Notes: generated by a model from the letters alone, not told the origin. DNA of 64,000 bases from Myxococcales bacterium (GCA_016794525.1 JAEUJY010000141.1:124001-188000), one strand, 5' to 3'; shown: positions 37,950 to 46,905, numbered from the stretch's first letter. Program-made: numbers and translations.

Positions 37950-38805
37950 TAGAGATAGAGCATCGACGCTGTCGGTCGATCGAAACGCCAGGGCCAGCGC
38001 GCGCAGCACTCGAGCGGTGCGCGAGAAGGTCGAGGGTGGAGCCGCGGTTCATCGCCGGGGCAAGATCGGCAGCTAGAGTCCGAGGGAGACGCAAGCGAAG
38101 GGACACGGACACGGCCGCGGGCTAACCCCTCGAGGTCGCGCACCGGATCCCGGCCTGGAGCAAGGCCCTGAGGTCGACGCGACGCGGCTTGGCGTCGTCG
38201 GGTAACACCGGCGACAGAGGCGCGGCGCCAACGGCGCGAGGGCAGCGGCCACCGACGAGGTGGTACGGCTTGGCCGGGGGAGCAACCCCGACGCGGAATC
38301 CTGGACGTGGCAGCAGAGCGAAACAGATCTGCAAGACTCAGCGAGGAGTAAGCCGTCGAGAGCGTGCGAAACGCTGTGGGCGGAACGTAGGCGAGCCTGG
38401 GACGCTCGCCGGTAAGTGGACTCGCTGGATCGACGTCGCGAAGAGGAACCAGACCCCATGGAAGGCGCCCGGGAACGAAAGCGAACGGGCCGACGCGGAC
38501 ACGACCAACTCTGGAGGAGAGCGAAGCGCACACGAGGATGACCCCGGCTTCTTTGGAACTCGGGACGACGGAACTGCTCGGAACACCATCTCGGTCCGCC
38601 GGAAACGGCGAGGCAATGATGGGAACGGCGTAACCCACAAGCGCCGATACGACAGCTCTTACAACACTCGCAAGCGCAGCCAGCTCCACGAGAGGCAGCC
38701 AGCACGACGGTGACGTCAGGTTGGCTCGGTGCCCACGACTCGCGAACCTTCGAAGGGGACACACCAAGCTCGGCGGCCGGTTACGGCCGCCGAACGCATT
38801 TTCGG
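37950..38805 (+). ncRNA. Candidate long structured non-coding RNA
   Basis: About 850 bases with lower GC and more purines on the + strand than the flanks, and without the GC-rich third-position pattern of genes here. Separable hairpins: 38006-38020, 38078-38110, 38194-38215 (8 bp, loop GTAACA), 38225-38237, 38249-38263, 38275-38290, 38390-38410 (7 bp) and 38597-38610 (5 bp, GAAA tetraloop). The + strand ends in a strong 9-bp stem followed by ATTTTC. No tmRNA, RNase P or SRP signature was found, and no group II intron domain V. The 5' end is a guess. Confidence 0.45.
38770..38805 (+). terminator. Intrinsic terminator at the end of the candidate RNA
   Basis: TCGGCGGCC-type 9-bp stem (38770-38778 with 38785-38793), loop GGTTAC, then ACGCATTTTC. 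It is oriented so as to end + strand transcription leaving the gene-free block; the next gene is on the other strand. Confidence 0.6.
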
Positions 38806-38873
38806 GCCGGGCGGCGCGATGGCGGCGCTCGCCGCGCGGGCGCCAGGGACGCGCCGCGCCGTCGGTCCGTCGA

Positions 38874-39494
38874 CTACGGCCGCGCCGCGAGCGCCGCGCG
38901 CAGCGCCTGGTTGTCGCGCTCGAGCTCGGCGAGCCGCTCGCGCACCGGCGTCAGCGCGCGATCGATCTCGTCCTGCGTGAAGCGCGGCACGATGTGCTGC
39001 GGGCAGTTCCAGTCGAAGCCCTCGACGGTGAGCACGACGCTGCGCTCGACCTTGCCGGCGAACTCCGGCGGGGTCAGGCGCTCGGCCAGCGCGGGGTCGT
39101 CGGCGCGATCGACCAGCCGGGCCCGGGCCAGGAGCTTCAGCCGCGCCTGGGCCGGGTAGTCGACGAGGATCATCGCCACCCGATCGTCGTGGCCGAGGTT
39201 GCCGACCGAGACGTACTGGCGGTTGCCGCGGACGTCGGCGAAGCCGAGGGTGCGCTCGTCGAGGACGCGGAGGAAGCCGCGCGGGCCACCGCGGTGCTGC
39301 ACGTACGGCCAGCCGCCCTCGCCGACCGTCGCGAGGTACGCGCTGTCGCGGTCGGCGATGAAGGCGGCCTCGTCGGGGCCGAGGCGATCGCCGCCGCCGC
39401 GGGCCAGGGCGCGCGCGTAGGCGGCGCCGCTGCCGTGGGCGGCCTGCACCGCCTGCACGCCGGGCGTGAACACCAGCTGGTGGAAGCGCGGCAT
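38874..39494 (-). CDS. Pyridoxamine 5'-phosphate oxidase-like FMN-binding protein
   Basis: A 206-residue protein with the split-barrel flavin fold: FIADRDSAYLATVGEGGWPYVQHRGGP, then LDERTLGFADVRGNRQYVSVGNL and VAMILVDY. The last 30 residues are a coiled coil. It is in one unit with the AhpD-like gene upstream, 4 bp apart, under the LysR-controlled divergent promoter. Likely a flavin-dependent redox enzyme of unknown substrate. Confidence 0.85.
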   Translation of the reverse strand: MPRFHQLVFTPGVQAVQAAHGSGAAYARALARGGGDRLGPDEAAFIADRDSAYLATVGEGGWPYVQHRGGPRGFLRVLDERTLGFADVRGNRQYVSVGNLGHDDRVAMILVDYPAQARLKLLARARLVDRADDPALAERLTPPEFAGKVERSVVLTVEGFDWNCPQHIVPRFTQDEIDRALTPVRERLAELERDNQALRAALAARP

Positions 39495-39498
39495 GGGA

Positions 39499-40047
39499 TC
39501 ACCGGGGGAGCGGCGCGACGACCGGGAAGTCGATCGGCGTCGCCGCGATGGTGTTGACGTAGTTGGTGAAGGTGTTGAGCGCGACGTGGGCGATGATCTC
39601 GAGCACCTCGGCGTCGCCCCAGCCGGCGGCGCGCACCGCGGCGAGGTCGGCGTCGCGGACGTGGCCGCGGGCCTCGACGACCTGCACCGCGAACCGCACC
39701 GCGGCGGCCGCGCGCGGGTCGCGCGAGGTGCCGTCGCGGCTGGCGGCGAGCTCGGCGTCGTCGAGCTTGGCCAGGTTGCGGCCGAGGTAGGTGTGGGCCG
39801 AGAGGCAGTAGCCGCAGCCGTTGCGCTCGGCGACCGCGATCGCGATGCGCTGGCGGGTGGCGACGTCGAGCCGGCCCTTGCCCAGGCCGCCGGCGAGGCC
39901 GAGGTAGCCCTCGAGGGTCGCCGGGCTGGTGGCGACCAGCCGGAACAGGTTGGGGACGCTGCCGAGCTGCTGCTGGACGCCGGCGAGCAGCGGCTGCGCG
40001 GCGGCGGGGGTGGCGGCGACGGTGGCGGGGACGGCGATGCGAGACAT
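39499..40047 (-). CDS. Carboxymuconolactone decarboxylase/AhpD-family protein
   Basis: A 182-residue protein. The AhpD-type active-site motif is CGYCLSAHTYLG (Cys-x-x-Cys with following His). Length and helical make-up match peroxidase-related CMD proteins that act as thiol-dependent alkylhydroperoxidases. First gene of the operon divergent from the LysR regulator, and thus its probable target. Confidence 0.88.
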   Translation of the reverse strand: MSRIAVPATVAATPAAAQPLLAGVQQQLGSVPNLFRLVATSPATLEGYLGLAGGLGKGRLDVATRQRIAIAVAERNGCGYCLSAHTYLGRNLAKLDDAELAASRDGTSRDPRAAAAVRFAVQVVEARGHVRDADLAAVRAAGWGDAEVLEIIAHVALNTFTNYVNTIAATPIDFPVVAPLPR

Positions 40048-40143
40048 GGCGAGCTCCGGGTGAGTGAACGCGGACGAAGCGTCCGTGACCGCCACCATGG
40101 GGCCGCCGCGCGGCTGCAACAATCCTCGGCTTTGACACTAGAT

Positions 40144-40162
40144 TATTTCAATGATTGAAATA
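40144..40162. promoter_or_regulatory. LysR-type operator between the AhpD-like and LysR genes
   Basis: TATTTCAATGATTGAAATA is a perfect 19-bp palindrome containing T-N11-A (TTTCAATGATTGAAA). It is strikingly AT-rich and lies 5 bp before the LysR ATG and about 100 bp before the divergent gene. This is the expected site for autoregulation and target control. Confidence 0.75.
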
Positions 40163-40167
40163 GTGGC

Positions 40168-41076
40168 ATGGATCGCCTCGACGCCATGACCGCCTTCGTC
40201 GCCGTGGCCGAGCTGCGCGGCTTCGCGCCGGCGGCGCGGCGGCTGCGGCTGCCCCCGCCGAAGGTCACCCGCCTGGTCGCCGCGCTCGAGGCGCACCTGG
40301 CGATCCGGCTGTTGCACCGCACGACCCGCGCGGTCGGGCTGACCGACGCCGGGGCCCGGTACCTCGAGCGGGCCCGGCGCATCCTCGGCGAGGTGGCCGA
40401 CGCCGAGGCCAACGCCCGCGCCGAGCGGCTGGCGCCGGCCGGCCGCCTGGTGGTGGCGGCGCCGCGGGTGTTCGGTCGCCTCGAGGTGGCGCCGCTCCTG
40501 TGCGAGTTCCTCGCGCGGCACCCGGCGGTGATCGGCGAGCTGCACCTGAGCGACCACCTGGCCAACCTGATCGACGACGGCGTCGACGTGGCGCTGCGGA
40601 TCGGCCACCTCGACGACTCGTCGCTGACCGCCCGCAAGGTCGGCGCGACCCGGCGGGTGCTGGTCGCCGCGCCGCGCTACCTCGCGGCGCACCGCCGGCT
40701 GCGTGGCCCGGCCGACCTGGCCGCCCACGCGACGATCCAGTTCACCGCGCTGACCCCGACCCGCGAGTGGCGGTTCGTCGCCCGCGGCCGCGAGCTGCGG
40801 GTGCCGGTCGCGCCGCGGCTGGTGACCAACAGCGCCGACGCGGCGGTCGGCCACGCCGAGCGCGGCGGCGGGATCGCGATGGTGCTCGCCTACCAGGCGG
40901 CCGAGGCGATCGCGGCGGGCCGGCTGCAGGTCGTGCTGCCGGGGTTCGAGCCGCCGCCGTCGCCGATCCACCTCGTCTACCCGAGCGCGCGCCTGCTGTC
41001 GGCCAACGTGCGCGCGTTCGTCGAGCTGGCGGCGACGCGCCGCTGGCAGTTCGTCGAGCTGGGACCGGCGCGCTGA
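40168..41076 (+). CDS. LysR-family transcriptional regulator
   Basis: A 302-residue regulator. The winged helix (MDRLDAMTAFVAVAELRGFAPAARRLRLPPPKVTRLVAALE) is followed by an LLHRTTRAVGLTDAG wing and a periplasmic-binding-like effector domain. It is divergent from the AhpD-like/PNPOx-like pair, with a perfect palindrome just before its start. Confidence 0.92.
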   Translation: MDRLDAMTAFVAVAELRGFAPAARRLRLPPPKVTRLVAALEAHLAIRLLHRTTRAVGLTDAGARYLERARRILGEVADAEANARAERLAPAGRLVVAAPRVFGRLEVAPLLCEFLARHPAVIGELHLSDHLANLIDDGVDVALRIGHLDDSSLTARKVGATRRVLVAAPRYLAAHRRLRGPADLAAHATIQFTALTPTREWRFVARGRELRVPVAPRLVTNSADAAVGHAERGGGIAMVLAYQAAEAIAAGRLQVVLPGFEPPPSPIHLVYPSARLLSANVRAFVELAATRRWQFVELGPAR

Positions 41077-41079
41077 CGT

Positions 41080-41550
41080 ATGATTGGCGCCGTGCTCGGC
41101 CGCTGGCTCGCCGCGATCGCGCCGCTCGCCGCGCTGGCGTGCGGGCGGATCGGCTACGACGCGCAGGTCGACGCCGAGGTCGACGCGCCGGTCGACGCGG
41201 GGATCGACGGCCTGGCCGCGTGCCCCCTGGGCATGGTGCCGACCTGCACCGACAGCCGGGTGTGCGTCGACCTGGCCGAGCGCGGCAACGCGTCGTGGAC
41301 CGACGCCCGCGATCTGTGCGCGGCCACCGGCGCGCGGCTGTGCACCGACGCCGAGTGGGCCGAGGCGTGCGGCTGCGCGGTCGGGTTGATCGACATGGCC
41401 AACGACGGCGCCGGCGCCAACCTGGAGTGGGAGTGGGTCGCCGAGGAGAGCGCCGGCATCGCGCAGAAGCGCGGCTACGCGGCGTGCGGCGACACGTCGA
41501 CCCACGCCGTCATCGACCCGTACGACTACCGCTGCTGCGCCGATCGCTAG
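41080..41550 (+). CDS. Unknown lipoprotein with FGE-like cysteine-rich domain
   Basis: A 156-residue lipoprotein (lipobox ALAC). An Asp/Val linker leads to a small domain whose motif SWTDARDLCAATGARLCTDAEWAEAC resembles part of formylglycine-generating-enzyme/sulfatase-modifying domains, common in secreted proteins of this phylum. It is too short for an FGE enzyme, so a structural or binding role is likely. Starts 3 bp after the LysR stop. Confidence 0.72.
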   Translation: MIGAVLGRWLAAIAPLAALACGRIGYDAQVDAEVDAPVDAGIDGLAACPLGMVPTCTDSRVCVDLAERGNASWTDARDLCAATGARLCTDAEWAEACGCAVGLIDMANDGAGANLEWEWVAEESAGIAQKRGYAACGDTSTHAVIDPYDYRCCADR

Positions 41551-41647
41551 CGCGCATCCCGGGACCGGGTCGAGCAGGCCGCGCCCGGCGCGAGTCCGCG
41601 AGCGCCGGCGTTCCCAGCGGCGCGCGCTCGGTGTAGCGTCGGCCGCC

Positions 41648-42310
41648 GTGCCCGAGCACGCCACGCCCACGATCGAAGCCGCCGCCGCCGCGGGCGAGTT
41701 CGCCGTCGCGGCCGGGCCGGCGCTGACCGCCGCCGCGCTCGCGCTGCGCGAGGCGGTGGCCGCGGCCGCCGACGAGGCGCAGCTGCGCGAGCTGGCCCGG
41801 GTGGTGGGCAACGCGTGGGTCGAGACGCTGGTCGACGGGTTCGTGCGCCCGCTGGCGGCGGCGGCGCGCGGCCCCGGCGCCGGCCAGCGCACCGCGACGA
41901 TGATCCGCGAGCTGGCCGAGTCGATCATCGGCTCGTCGGCGCGCCGCACCGACCTGGCCCGCGCCACCGCCTTCGTGGCGTTCCTCGACGCGCACCAGCG
42001 CGCGACCCCGCCGACGATCCACTTCGCGATCGACGCCGACTTCGCGCGGGTGCTGGGGCCGGCGCTGGCCGCCGACGCGTCGCCGGCGACGCTGGCCGCC
42101 GGGCTGCACGCGATGGTCGACGTCACGCTCCGTCAGTTCCTCGACGGCCCGCTGGCGCTGCTCGGGGTCGGGCTGGTCACCCGGACCGCGGTGCGGGTCG
42201 GGCGCCTGGCGATCGCCAGCCGGGTGCGCCGCGAGATCGATCGCGCGGTCGGCGAGCCCACCGCGCGCGCGCGGCTGCGGGCGATGCTGGCGTCGTTCGC
42301 GGGCGGCTGA
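41648..42310 (+). CDS. Unknown helical protein
   Basis: A 220-residue protein, almost entirely Ala/Arg/Leu-rich helices, with no signal peptide. Stretches such as WVETLVDGFVRPLAAAARG, MIRELAESIIGSS and VDVTLRQFLDGPLALLGVG suggest helical packing with a possible membrane-associated segment near the end. No family was recognised. GTG start; it could begin at a later codon. A double-hairpin repeat follows. Confidence 0.6.
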   Translation: MPEHATPTIEAAAAAGEFAVAAGPALTAAALALREAVAAAADEAQLRELARVVGNAWVETLVDGFVRPLAAAARGPGAGQRTATMIRELAESIIGSSARRTDLARATAFVAFLDAHQRATPPTIHFAIDADFARVLGPALAADASPATLAAGLHAMVDVTLRQFLDGPLALLGVGLVTRTAVRVGRLAIASRVRREIDRAVGEPTARARLRAMLASFAGG

Positions 42311-42340
42311 GTTCGCCCGCCGTGGAGATGGGATGAATGA

Positions 42341-42456
42341 TCAGGTCGCCGAGCCCCCCTCGGCGGGTCATGCCCCCGCCGAGCCTCCCCCCGCGACGCG
42401 AGGCTCCCGCCGCGTCGACCGGTGCTCGTCCGAAGCGGCTGGCAAGCGCTGAGTCA
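42341..42456 (+). repeat. Double-hairpin intergenic repeat, copy E
   Basis: The left arm of hairpin I is eroded (only GG TCGC CGAGCCCCC remains). Hairpin II at 42359-42383 has stem CTCGGCGGG and loop TCATGC. The arm contains CCGCGACGCGAGGCTCCC and GGTGCTCGTCCGAAGC, then CAAGCGCTGAG as in copy A. It lies between convergent genes. Confidence 0.75.
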
Positions 42457-42479
42457 TCCCGCGACGCGCGCTCGCCCGA

Positions 42480-43226
42480 TCAGCGCGTCCACGCCAGCCA
42501 CACCTCGCCGGCGCGCAGGTTGGCCGAGTTCTGTGGCCCGAGCAGCTGCGCGAACCCCGCGCGGGCGCCGACGACCGCCGCGCCGACGTGCGTCGAGGCG
42601 CCGATCAGCACCGGGATCTCGAACGCCTCGTCGAAGTCGTCGATCGGGCCGCGCAGCCCCGACTGCATCCACACCGCGACCCGCCCGAGCTCGCGGCCGC
42701 CCCACAGCGGCGCGACCACCGCGTCGCCGTTGCCGCGCGCGCGGTTGCCCAGCGCGATCGCCACCTCGGCCTGCCCGCCCCACCACCAGCGCCCGGCGCG
42801 GCGACCGACCGCGGCGCCGAGCCGCACCACCGGCTTCCACGGCGCGACCCCGTCGACGCCGAGCCGGGCCAGCAGATCGATCCCCGGCAGGCCGGGCGCG
42901 GCCCACCGTGCGTCGAGGTAGCCGCCGGCGTAGGATGCCGCGCAGACGTGCGCGTCACTCTGGCGACACCAGCCGCCGCCCCCACGGGCGCGCCCGAGCG
43001 CGAGCGCGCTGTGGCTCAGCCCGAGCGACAGCCGGCTGGTGACGCCGACGACGGCGTCGATCGCCAGCGACCAGGGCGCGCCCGGCGACGCGGGGGCGAG
43101 GCTGCGCTGCTCGACCGCGGCGATCCGGATCTGGCCGGGCGGCAGCCGCGAGACGTGGGCGTCGTCGGCGGTGGCGGCCGACGCGGCCATGACCAGCGAG
43201 GCGAAGACGGCGAGCGCCCGGACCAT
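42480..43226 (-). CDS. Unknown exported protein, possible outer-membrane barrel
   Basis: A 248-residue product with a signal peptide (ALAVFASLVMAASAATA). The mature part has alternating beta-strand patterns (VVRLGAAVGRRAGRWWWGGQAEVAIALG, VAVWMQSGLRGP) and ends in LRAGEVWLAWTR, an outer-membrane-barrel-like terminus. A Cys pair (WCRQSDAHVC) is present. No family was recognised. It diverges from the deacetylase gene. Confidence 0.65.
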   Translation of the reverse strand: MVRALAVFASLVMAASAATADDAHVSRLPPGQIRIAAVEQRSLAPASPGAPWSLAIDAVVGVTSRLSLGLSHSALALGRARGGGGWCRQSDAHVCAASYAGGYLDARWAAPGLPGIDLLARLGVDGVAPWKPVVRLGAAVGRRAGRWWWGGQAEVAIALGNRARGNGDAVVAPLWGGRELGRVAVWMQSGLRGPIDDFDEAFEIPVLIGASTHVGAAVVGARAGFAQLLGPQNSANLRAGEVWLAWTR

Positions 43227-43271
43227 GATCGGCGGCAGCCTAGCGCACCGCGCGGCGCCTGGGCCGCGGCC

Positions 43272-44003
43272 GTGGCGCTCGCGCTGGTGGCGGCGTGTCG
43301 TTCGCCGCTGGCCGAGGTCGACCAGATCTACTACCGCGGCCCCGGGCCGCGGGTGCTGTGCGCGGCGTCGATCGACCGCGCGGTGCACGAGGACCAGGCC
43401 AGCATCGACGGCGCGCTCGACCGCGCCCGCGACGAGGGCGTCGTGGTCCAGCTCTACGCGCACGCGCCGGGGCGGCTGGTCGACCCGGCGCGGATCGAGG
43501 CGATCGCCGCCGGCGCCGCGCGGCGCGGCCTGGCGAGCGTGACCTACGCCGAGCTGGCCGACGCCCCGCCCGCGCGCGCCGGCCTCGCGCTCAGCTTCGA
43601 CGACGACGACGTGGCCGCGTGGCTGGGGCTGGCGGACATGCTCGACCGCTACCAGCTCCGGGTGACGTTCTTCGTGACCCGGTTCCAGGAGCTCGACGCG
43701 ACCGCGCGCGCCGGGCTCGCCGAGCTGGCCCGGCGGGGGCACGACGTCGAGGCCCACGGCGTCCACCACCTGCGCGCCCCCGAGGCGGTCCAGGAGGCCG
43801 GGCTCGACGCCTACGTCCGCGACGAGGTCCTGCCGAGCGTGGCCGCGCTGACGGCGGCCGGCTTCGCGCCGCGGGTGTTCGCGTACCCGTACGGCGCGCG
43901 CACCAGCACGATCGATCGCGCGCTCCTCGCGCACGTGGCGCTGGTGCGCTCGGTCGCGTACCCGACCGACGGGCTGCTGGTGTCGGACCCCTGCCCCGAG
44001 TAG
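43272..44003 (+). CDS. Polysaccharide deacetylase (NodB-type) lipoprotein
   Basis: A 243-residue NodB-homology protein. LALSFDDDDVAAW carries the catalytic aspartates, RRGHDVEAHGVHHL the metal histidines, and RVFAYPYGART the later motif. A lipobox (LVAAC) sits only nine residues after the GTG, short for a lipoprotein signal, so the true start may be upstream although no standard start codon was found there in frame. Function: removal of acetyl groups from envelope or external polysaccharide. Confidence 0.8.
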   Translation: MALALVAACRSPLAEVDQIYYRGPGPRVLCAASIDRAVHEDQASIDGALDRARDEGVVVQLYAHAPGRLVDPARIEAIAAGAARRGLASVTYAELADAPPARAGLALSFDDDDVAAWLGLADMLDRYQLRVTFFVTRFQELDATARAGLAELARRGHDVEAHGVHHLRAPEAVQEAGLDAYVRDEVLPSVAALTAAGFAPRVFAYPYGARTSTIDRALLAHVALVRSVAYPTDGLLVSDPCPE

Positions 44004-44134
44004 CGCCACCACGCGCGCGGGCGATGGGACCCGCGGGTCCCGCCTGGCCGCCGGGCGCCGGCGCCCACGGATCCCGGTGGCAGAGCGTGCTCGCGCACTT
44101 GCGCGCGCACGCGGCGTGCAAGACCGCCCGGCCC

Positions 44135-45343
44135 ATGCGCACCACCCCGCTCGCCGCCGTGCTGCTGTTCGCCGCCTGCCACGGAGACCCGGTCGACCCC
44201 GGCGTCGACGCCGCCCCGCCCGACCCCGACGCCGCCGTCGCCATCGACGCCGCCCCGCCGATCGACGCCCCGGCGGCGGCCTGCGACGTGAGCGGGCTGG
44301 CGACCGTGCCGACCGTGCCAGTCACCAGCGCGCTCATCCGCCCCAGCGACACCGCGCGCGGCGGCGAGACGATCGACGACGTGGTCCAGATGCAGATGAA
44401 GCGCCACGTCGTGAGCGCGCCGACCAACGCCGCCGATCGCAACGGGCAGCTGTTCGTGTGGATGTCGGGCTCGGGCGCCGAGCCCGGGAACTACGACACG
44501 ATCGTCGCCCTCGGCACCGCCGCCGGCTACGTGACGGTGTCCTTGGCCTACGACAACGAGACCTCGGTCGGCGATCGCTGCGGCGTGCCGATGGATCCGG
44601 TGTGCGGCGTGGCCAACCCGGCCTGCGACGAGGGCGTTCGCCAGGAGATGATCTACGGCAGCGCGGTGCACGACTCGCCGTGCGTCGACGTCAGCCCGGC
44701 CAACGCGATCGAGCACCGCATCCTGCGGCTGGTGCAGTACCTGGCGCAGAACGTCCCGCAGAGCGGCGCCAGCAGCTTCCTCACCGCCGGCGGCACCGGG
44801 CTCGACTGGTCGAAGATCGCCGTCGGCGGCTGGTCCCAGGGCGGCGGCCACGCCGGCATGCTGGCGCGCGATCACCTGGTGGCGCGCGCGATCTACGCGT
44901 CGAAGGGCGCCGACTCGACGCTGTGCCCGCTGACCGTCAGCGACCCGGCGATGTGCGACCTCGACGGCGACGGCATGCTGACGCCGGGCAACGACGACGA
45001 GCTGCTGGTGCCGACGCCGTGGTCGACGACGCCGCGGATGACGCCGGGCAGCCGGCAGTTCGGCGCGGTCCACGGCCTCGAGGGCGCGTGGAACTACAGC
45101 CCCGAGGTGTTCGCGCTGTACGGCATGGGCGCGAAGGGCACCGCGGTCGACCTCGACGTCGTCGGCGGCGACTACGCGGCGTACACCTGCCGCCACACCT
45201 TCGTCACCCGCGCGACGCCGGCGTGCGGCCCAACCGACTACCACAAGTCGATGGCGCTCGACGCGTGCCTGGCGCGCACGCCCGGCGGGACGCCGGTGCT
45301 CGCGCCGTTCTACTGGTACGCGCTGAAGCTGCCGGTGCCGTGA
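44135..45343 (+). CDS. Secreted alpha/beta-hydrolase-like lipoprotein
   Basis: A 402-residue lipoprotein (lipobox FAAC), with a linker of DAAPPDPDAA type. The catalytic domain has the nucleophile elbow GGWSQGGGHAGM and an oxyanion-side strand RNGQLFVWMSGSG. Late histidines, such as in YHKSMALDACL, could complete a triad. It resembles BPSS1187-like esterase/depolymerase proteins. Eight or more cysteines suggest disulfides. Confidence 0.72.
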   Translation: MRTTPLAAVLLFAACHGDPVDPGVDAAPPDPDAAVAIDAAPPIDAPAAACDVSGLATVPTVPVTSALIRPSDTARGGETIDDVVQMQMKRHVVSAPTNAADRNGQLFVWMSGSGAEPGNYDTIVALGTAAGYVTVSLAYDNETSVGDRCGVPMDPVCGVANPACDEGVRQEMIYGSAVHDSPCVDVSPANAIEHRILRLVQYLAQNVPQSGASSFLTAGGTGLDWSKIAVGGWSQGGGHAGMLARDHLVARAIYASKGADSTLCPLTVSDPAMCDLDGDGMLTPGNDDELLVPTPWSTTPRMTPGSRQFGAVHGLEGAWNYSPEVFALYGMGAKGTAVDLDVVGGDYAAYTCRHTFVTRATPACGPTDYHKSMALDACLARTPGGTPVLAPFYWYALKLPVP

Positions 45344-45350
45344 TCGGCGA

Positions 45351-45887
45351 TCACGCCCGGGCGTTGGCGACGACGGTCTCGACGTGATCCTGGATCGCCT
45401 CGAACGTGGCCTGGGCCTCGTCCTGCGACAGCTCGAGGCCGGTCGCGATGACGCCCAGCACGTCGAGCTCGTGGTCGTGCAGCTCGAGGTCGCACAGCAC
45501 CACCAGGCACGCCAGCGTGTACGCCAGCCGCCGCGCCGCGGGATCGAGCACGCCGGCGATCGCCACCAGCCGGGCCTCGCGGCCGTCGGCGTCGTAGGCG
45601 GCGATGAAGCGCTCGATGACGTGCTCGACGGTCTCCTCGGGCAGCTCGGTGCCGAGCCAGCCCGACAGGGTCGCGCCGAGGTTGTCGGCCTCGGCGTCGT
45701 TGATCTCGCCGTCGGCGGCGGCCGCGAGGAACGCGACCTCGAGCATGGCGTAGAGCCGGGTCACCTCGGCCAGCTGCGCGGGGCCCAGGTCGGCCTCGTG
45801 GCTGAGCAGCGCCGCGGCGGCGCCGATCGCGCCCGGCAGCCCGACCCGGGCGCTGATCTCGTGGCGGGTGGTGTCGTTGATCGTCAT
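45351..45887 (-). CDS. TerB-like acidic helical protein
   Basis: A 178-residue cytoplasmic protein. MLEVAFLAAAADGEINDAEADNLGATL and LCDLELHDHELDVLGVIATGLELSQDEA match the TerB pattern of acidic, metal-binding helices found in tellurite-resistance and stress proteins. It converges on the hydrolase gene with a 7-bp gap. Precise role unknown. Confidence 0.75.
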   Translation of the reverse strand: MTINDTTRHEISARVGLPGAIGAAAALLSHEADLGPAQLAEVTRLYAMLEVAFLAAAADGEINDAEADNLGATLSGWLGTELPEETVEHVIERFIAAYDADGREARLVAIAGVLDPAARRLAYTLACLVVLCDLELHDHELDVLGVIATGLELSQDEAQATFEAIQDHVETVVANARA

Positions 45888-45924
45888 CGCGAGACTCCTC
45901 GGGCCGCTGCGGCCGCCGGGCACC

Positions 45925-46788
45925 TTATCGCGATTCCCACGCCGTCTGTGGCACCGCCTCGAGCGTGAAGTACGCGAAGCCGGCGACCGCGAGCCGTCCG
46001 TAGGCGGGATCGGCCGCGAGGTCGGCCGCGAACCGCGCCTCGACGCCACCCAGCCCGAACACCGCGAGGCTGGCCGCCATGTCGACCTCGCCGGTGGCGT
46101 AGAAGATCGGCCACACCTCGACGCCGGCCTCGGCGAACCACGCGTAGCGATCGCGCAGCGGCCCGCCCTTGGCGTGGACGTGGGCCCAGGCGTCGCGCGG
46201 CGACGCGACGCTGTAGTCGAGGTGCACGAAGTCGAGGCGGGCGGCCAGCTCGGCGGCCTCGGCCGCGGTCGGGTACCCGAGGTACGCGCCGATGCGCAGG
46301 GCGTGCCCCGGCGCGAGCGCCGATCCCTGGGCGGCGAGCGCGTCGAGCAGCGCCTCCAGCTCGGCCAGCGCGCCGGCGCGATCGGGCTGGTTCCAGTACT
46401 CGACCTCGGTGACCGCGCCGTCGATCCACGTGCCGGGGTGCTCGGCCACCACCCGCGCCAGCGCGTCGACGCGGTCGATCCCCGCCACCGGCACGATCAC
46501 CTGGCCGCCGGCGCGGTGCACCTCGTCGATCCACCCGGCGAGGCGGGTGCGCCCATCGGCATCGACCAGCAGCGGCGAAAGTTGATAGGGCGCGACGCCG
46601 CGCAGCTGGCCGCGGCCGATGCGGTCGATCAGCGCGGCGCGGGCGGCGGGCGAGGCGATCAGCGCCGCGCCGTCGCGGACGTACGCGGTGCGCGCGACCG
46701 CCGCCGTGGGCGTCGGCGTCGCGACCGGGGCGCAACGACACGCGAAGGCCAGGACCGCGATCGTGAGGAGCCAGCGCCGCGTAGGCAT
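45925..46788 (-). CDS. Putative extracellular TIM-barrel (glycoside-hydrolase-like) protein
   Basis: A 287-residue exported protein (signal near LLTIAVLAFACRCAP; Cys17 or Cys19 may be lipidated). The domain reads as alternating strands and helices: GVAPYQLSPLLVDADG, GQVIVPVAGIDRVDALARV, TWIDGAVTEVEYWNQPD, LRIGAYLGYP, FVHLDYSVAS, VEVWPIFYATGEVDM, VAGFAYFTLEAV. Acidic residues at strand ends (VEYWNQ, LDYS) are those expected of a barrel glycosidase. Family not recognised. It diverges from the exopolysaccharide synthase operon. Confidence 0.65.
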   Translation of the reverse strand: MPTRRWLLTIAVLAFACRCAPVATPTPTAAVARTAYVRDGAALIASPAARAALIDRIGRGQLRGVAPYQLSPLLVDADGRTRLAGWIDEVHRAGGQVIVPVAGIDRVDALARVVAEHPGTWIDGAVTEVEYWNQPDRAGALAELEALLDALAAQGSALAPGHALRIGAYLGYPTAAEAAELAARLDFVHLDYSVASPRDAWAHVHAKGGPLRDRYAWFAEAGVEVWPIFYATGEVDMAASLAVFGLGGVEARFAADLAADPAYGRLAVAGFAYFTLEAVPQTAWESR

Positions 46789-46905
46789 CAGTGGTTGGGC
46801 AGCGTACCAGGCCCACCAACCCCGTGGGGGTGAGATCGGGTAGCGGGCGGGGCTCAACCTTTGGCGCAGCCGGTCGAGCCAGGGAGGTGCCGGGCAACGG
46901 CGCCG

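Noticed and set aside
37949-38767. Minus-strand open frame of 272 codons over the gene-free block
   Set aside because: Three other frames are also partly open here; codon use lacks the GC-rich third position seen in every real gene nearby, and the product has no coherent pattern. A structured RNA on + explains the block better.
37950-38805. RNase P RNA, tmRNA or group II intron as identity of the block
   Set aside because: The conserved GAGGAAAGTCC and terminal motifs of RNase P RNA, the tmRNA acceptor ends and tag frame, and the group II domain V hairpin were looked for and not found.
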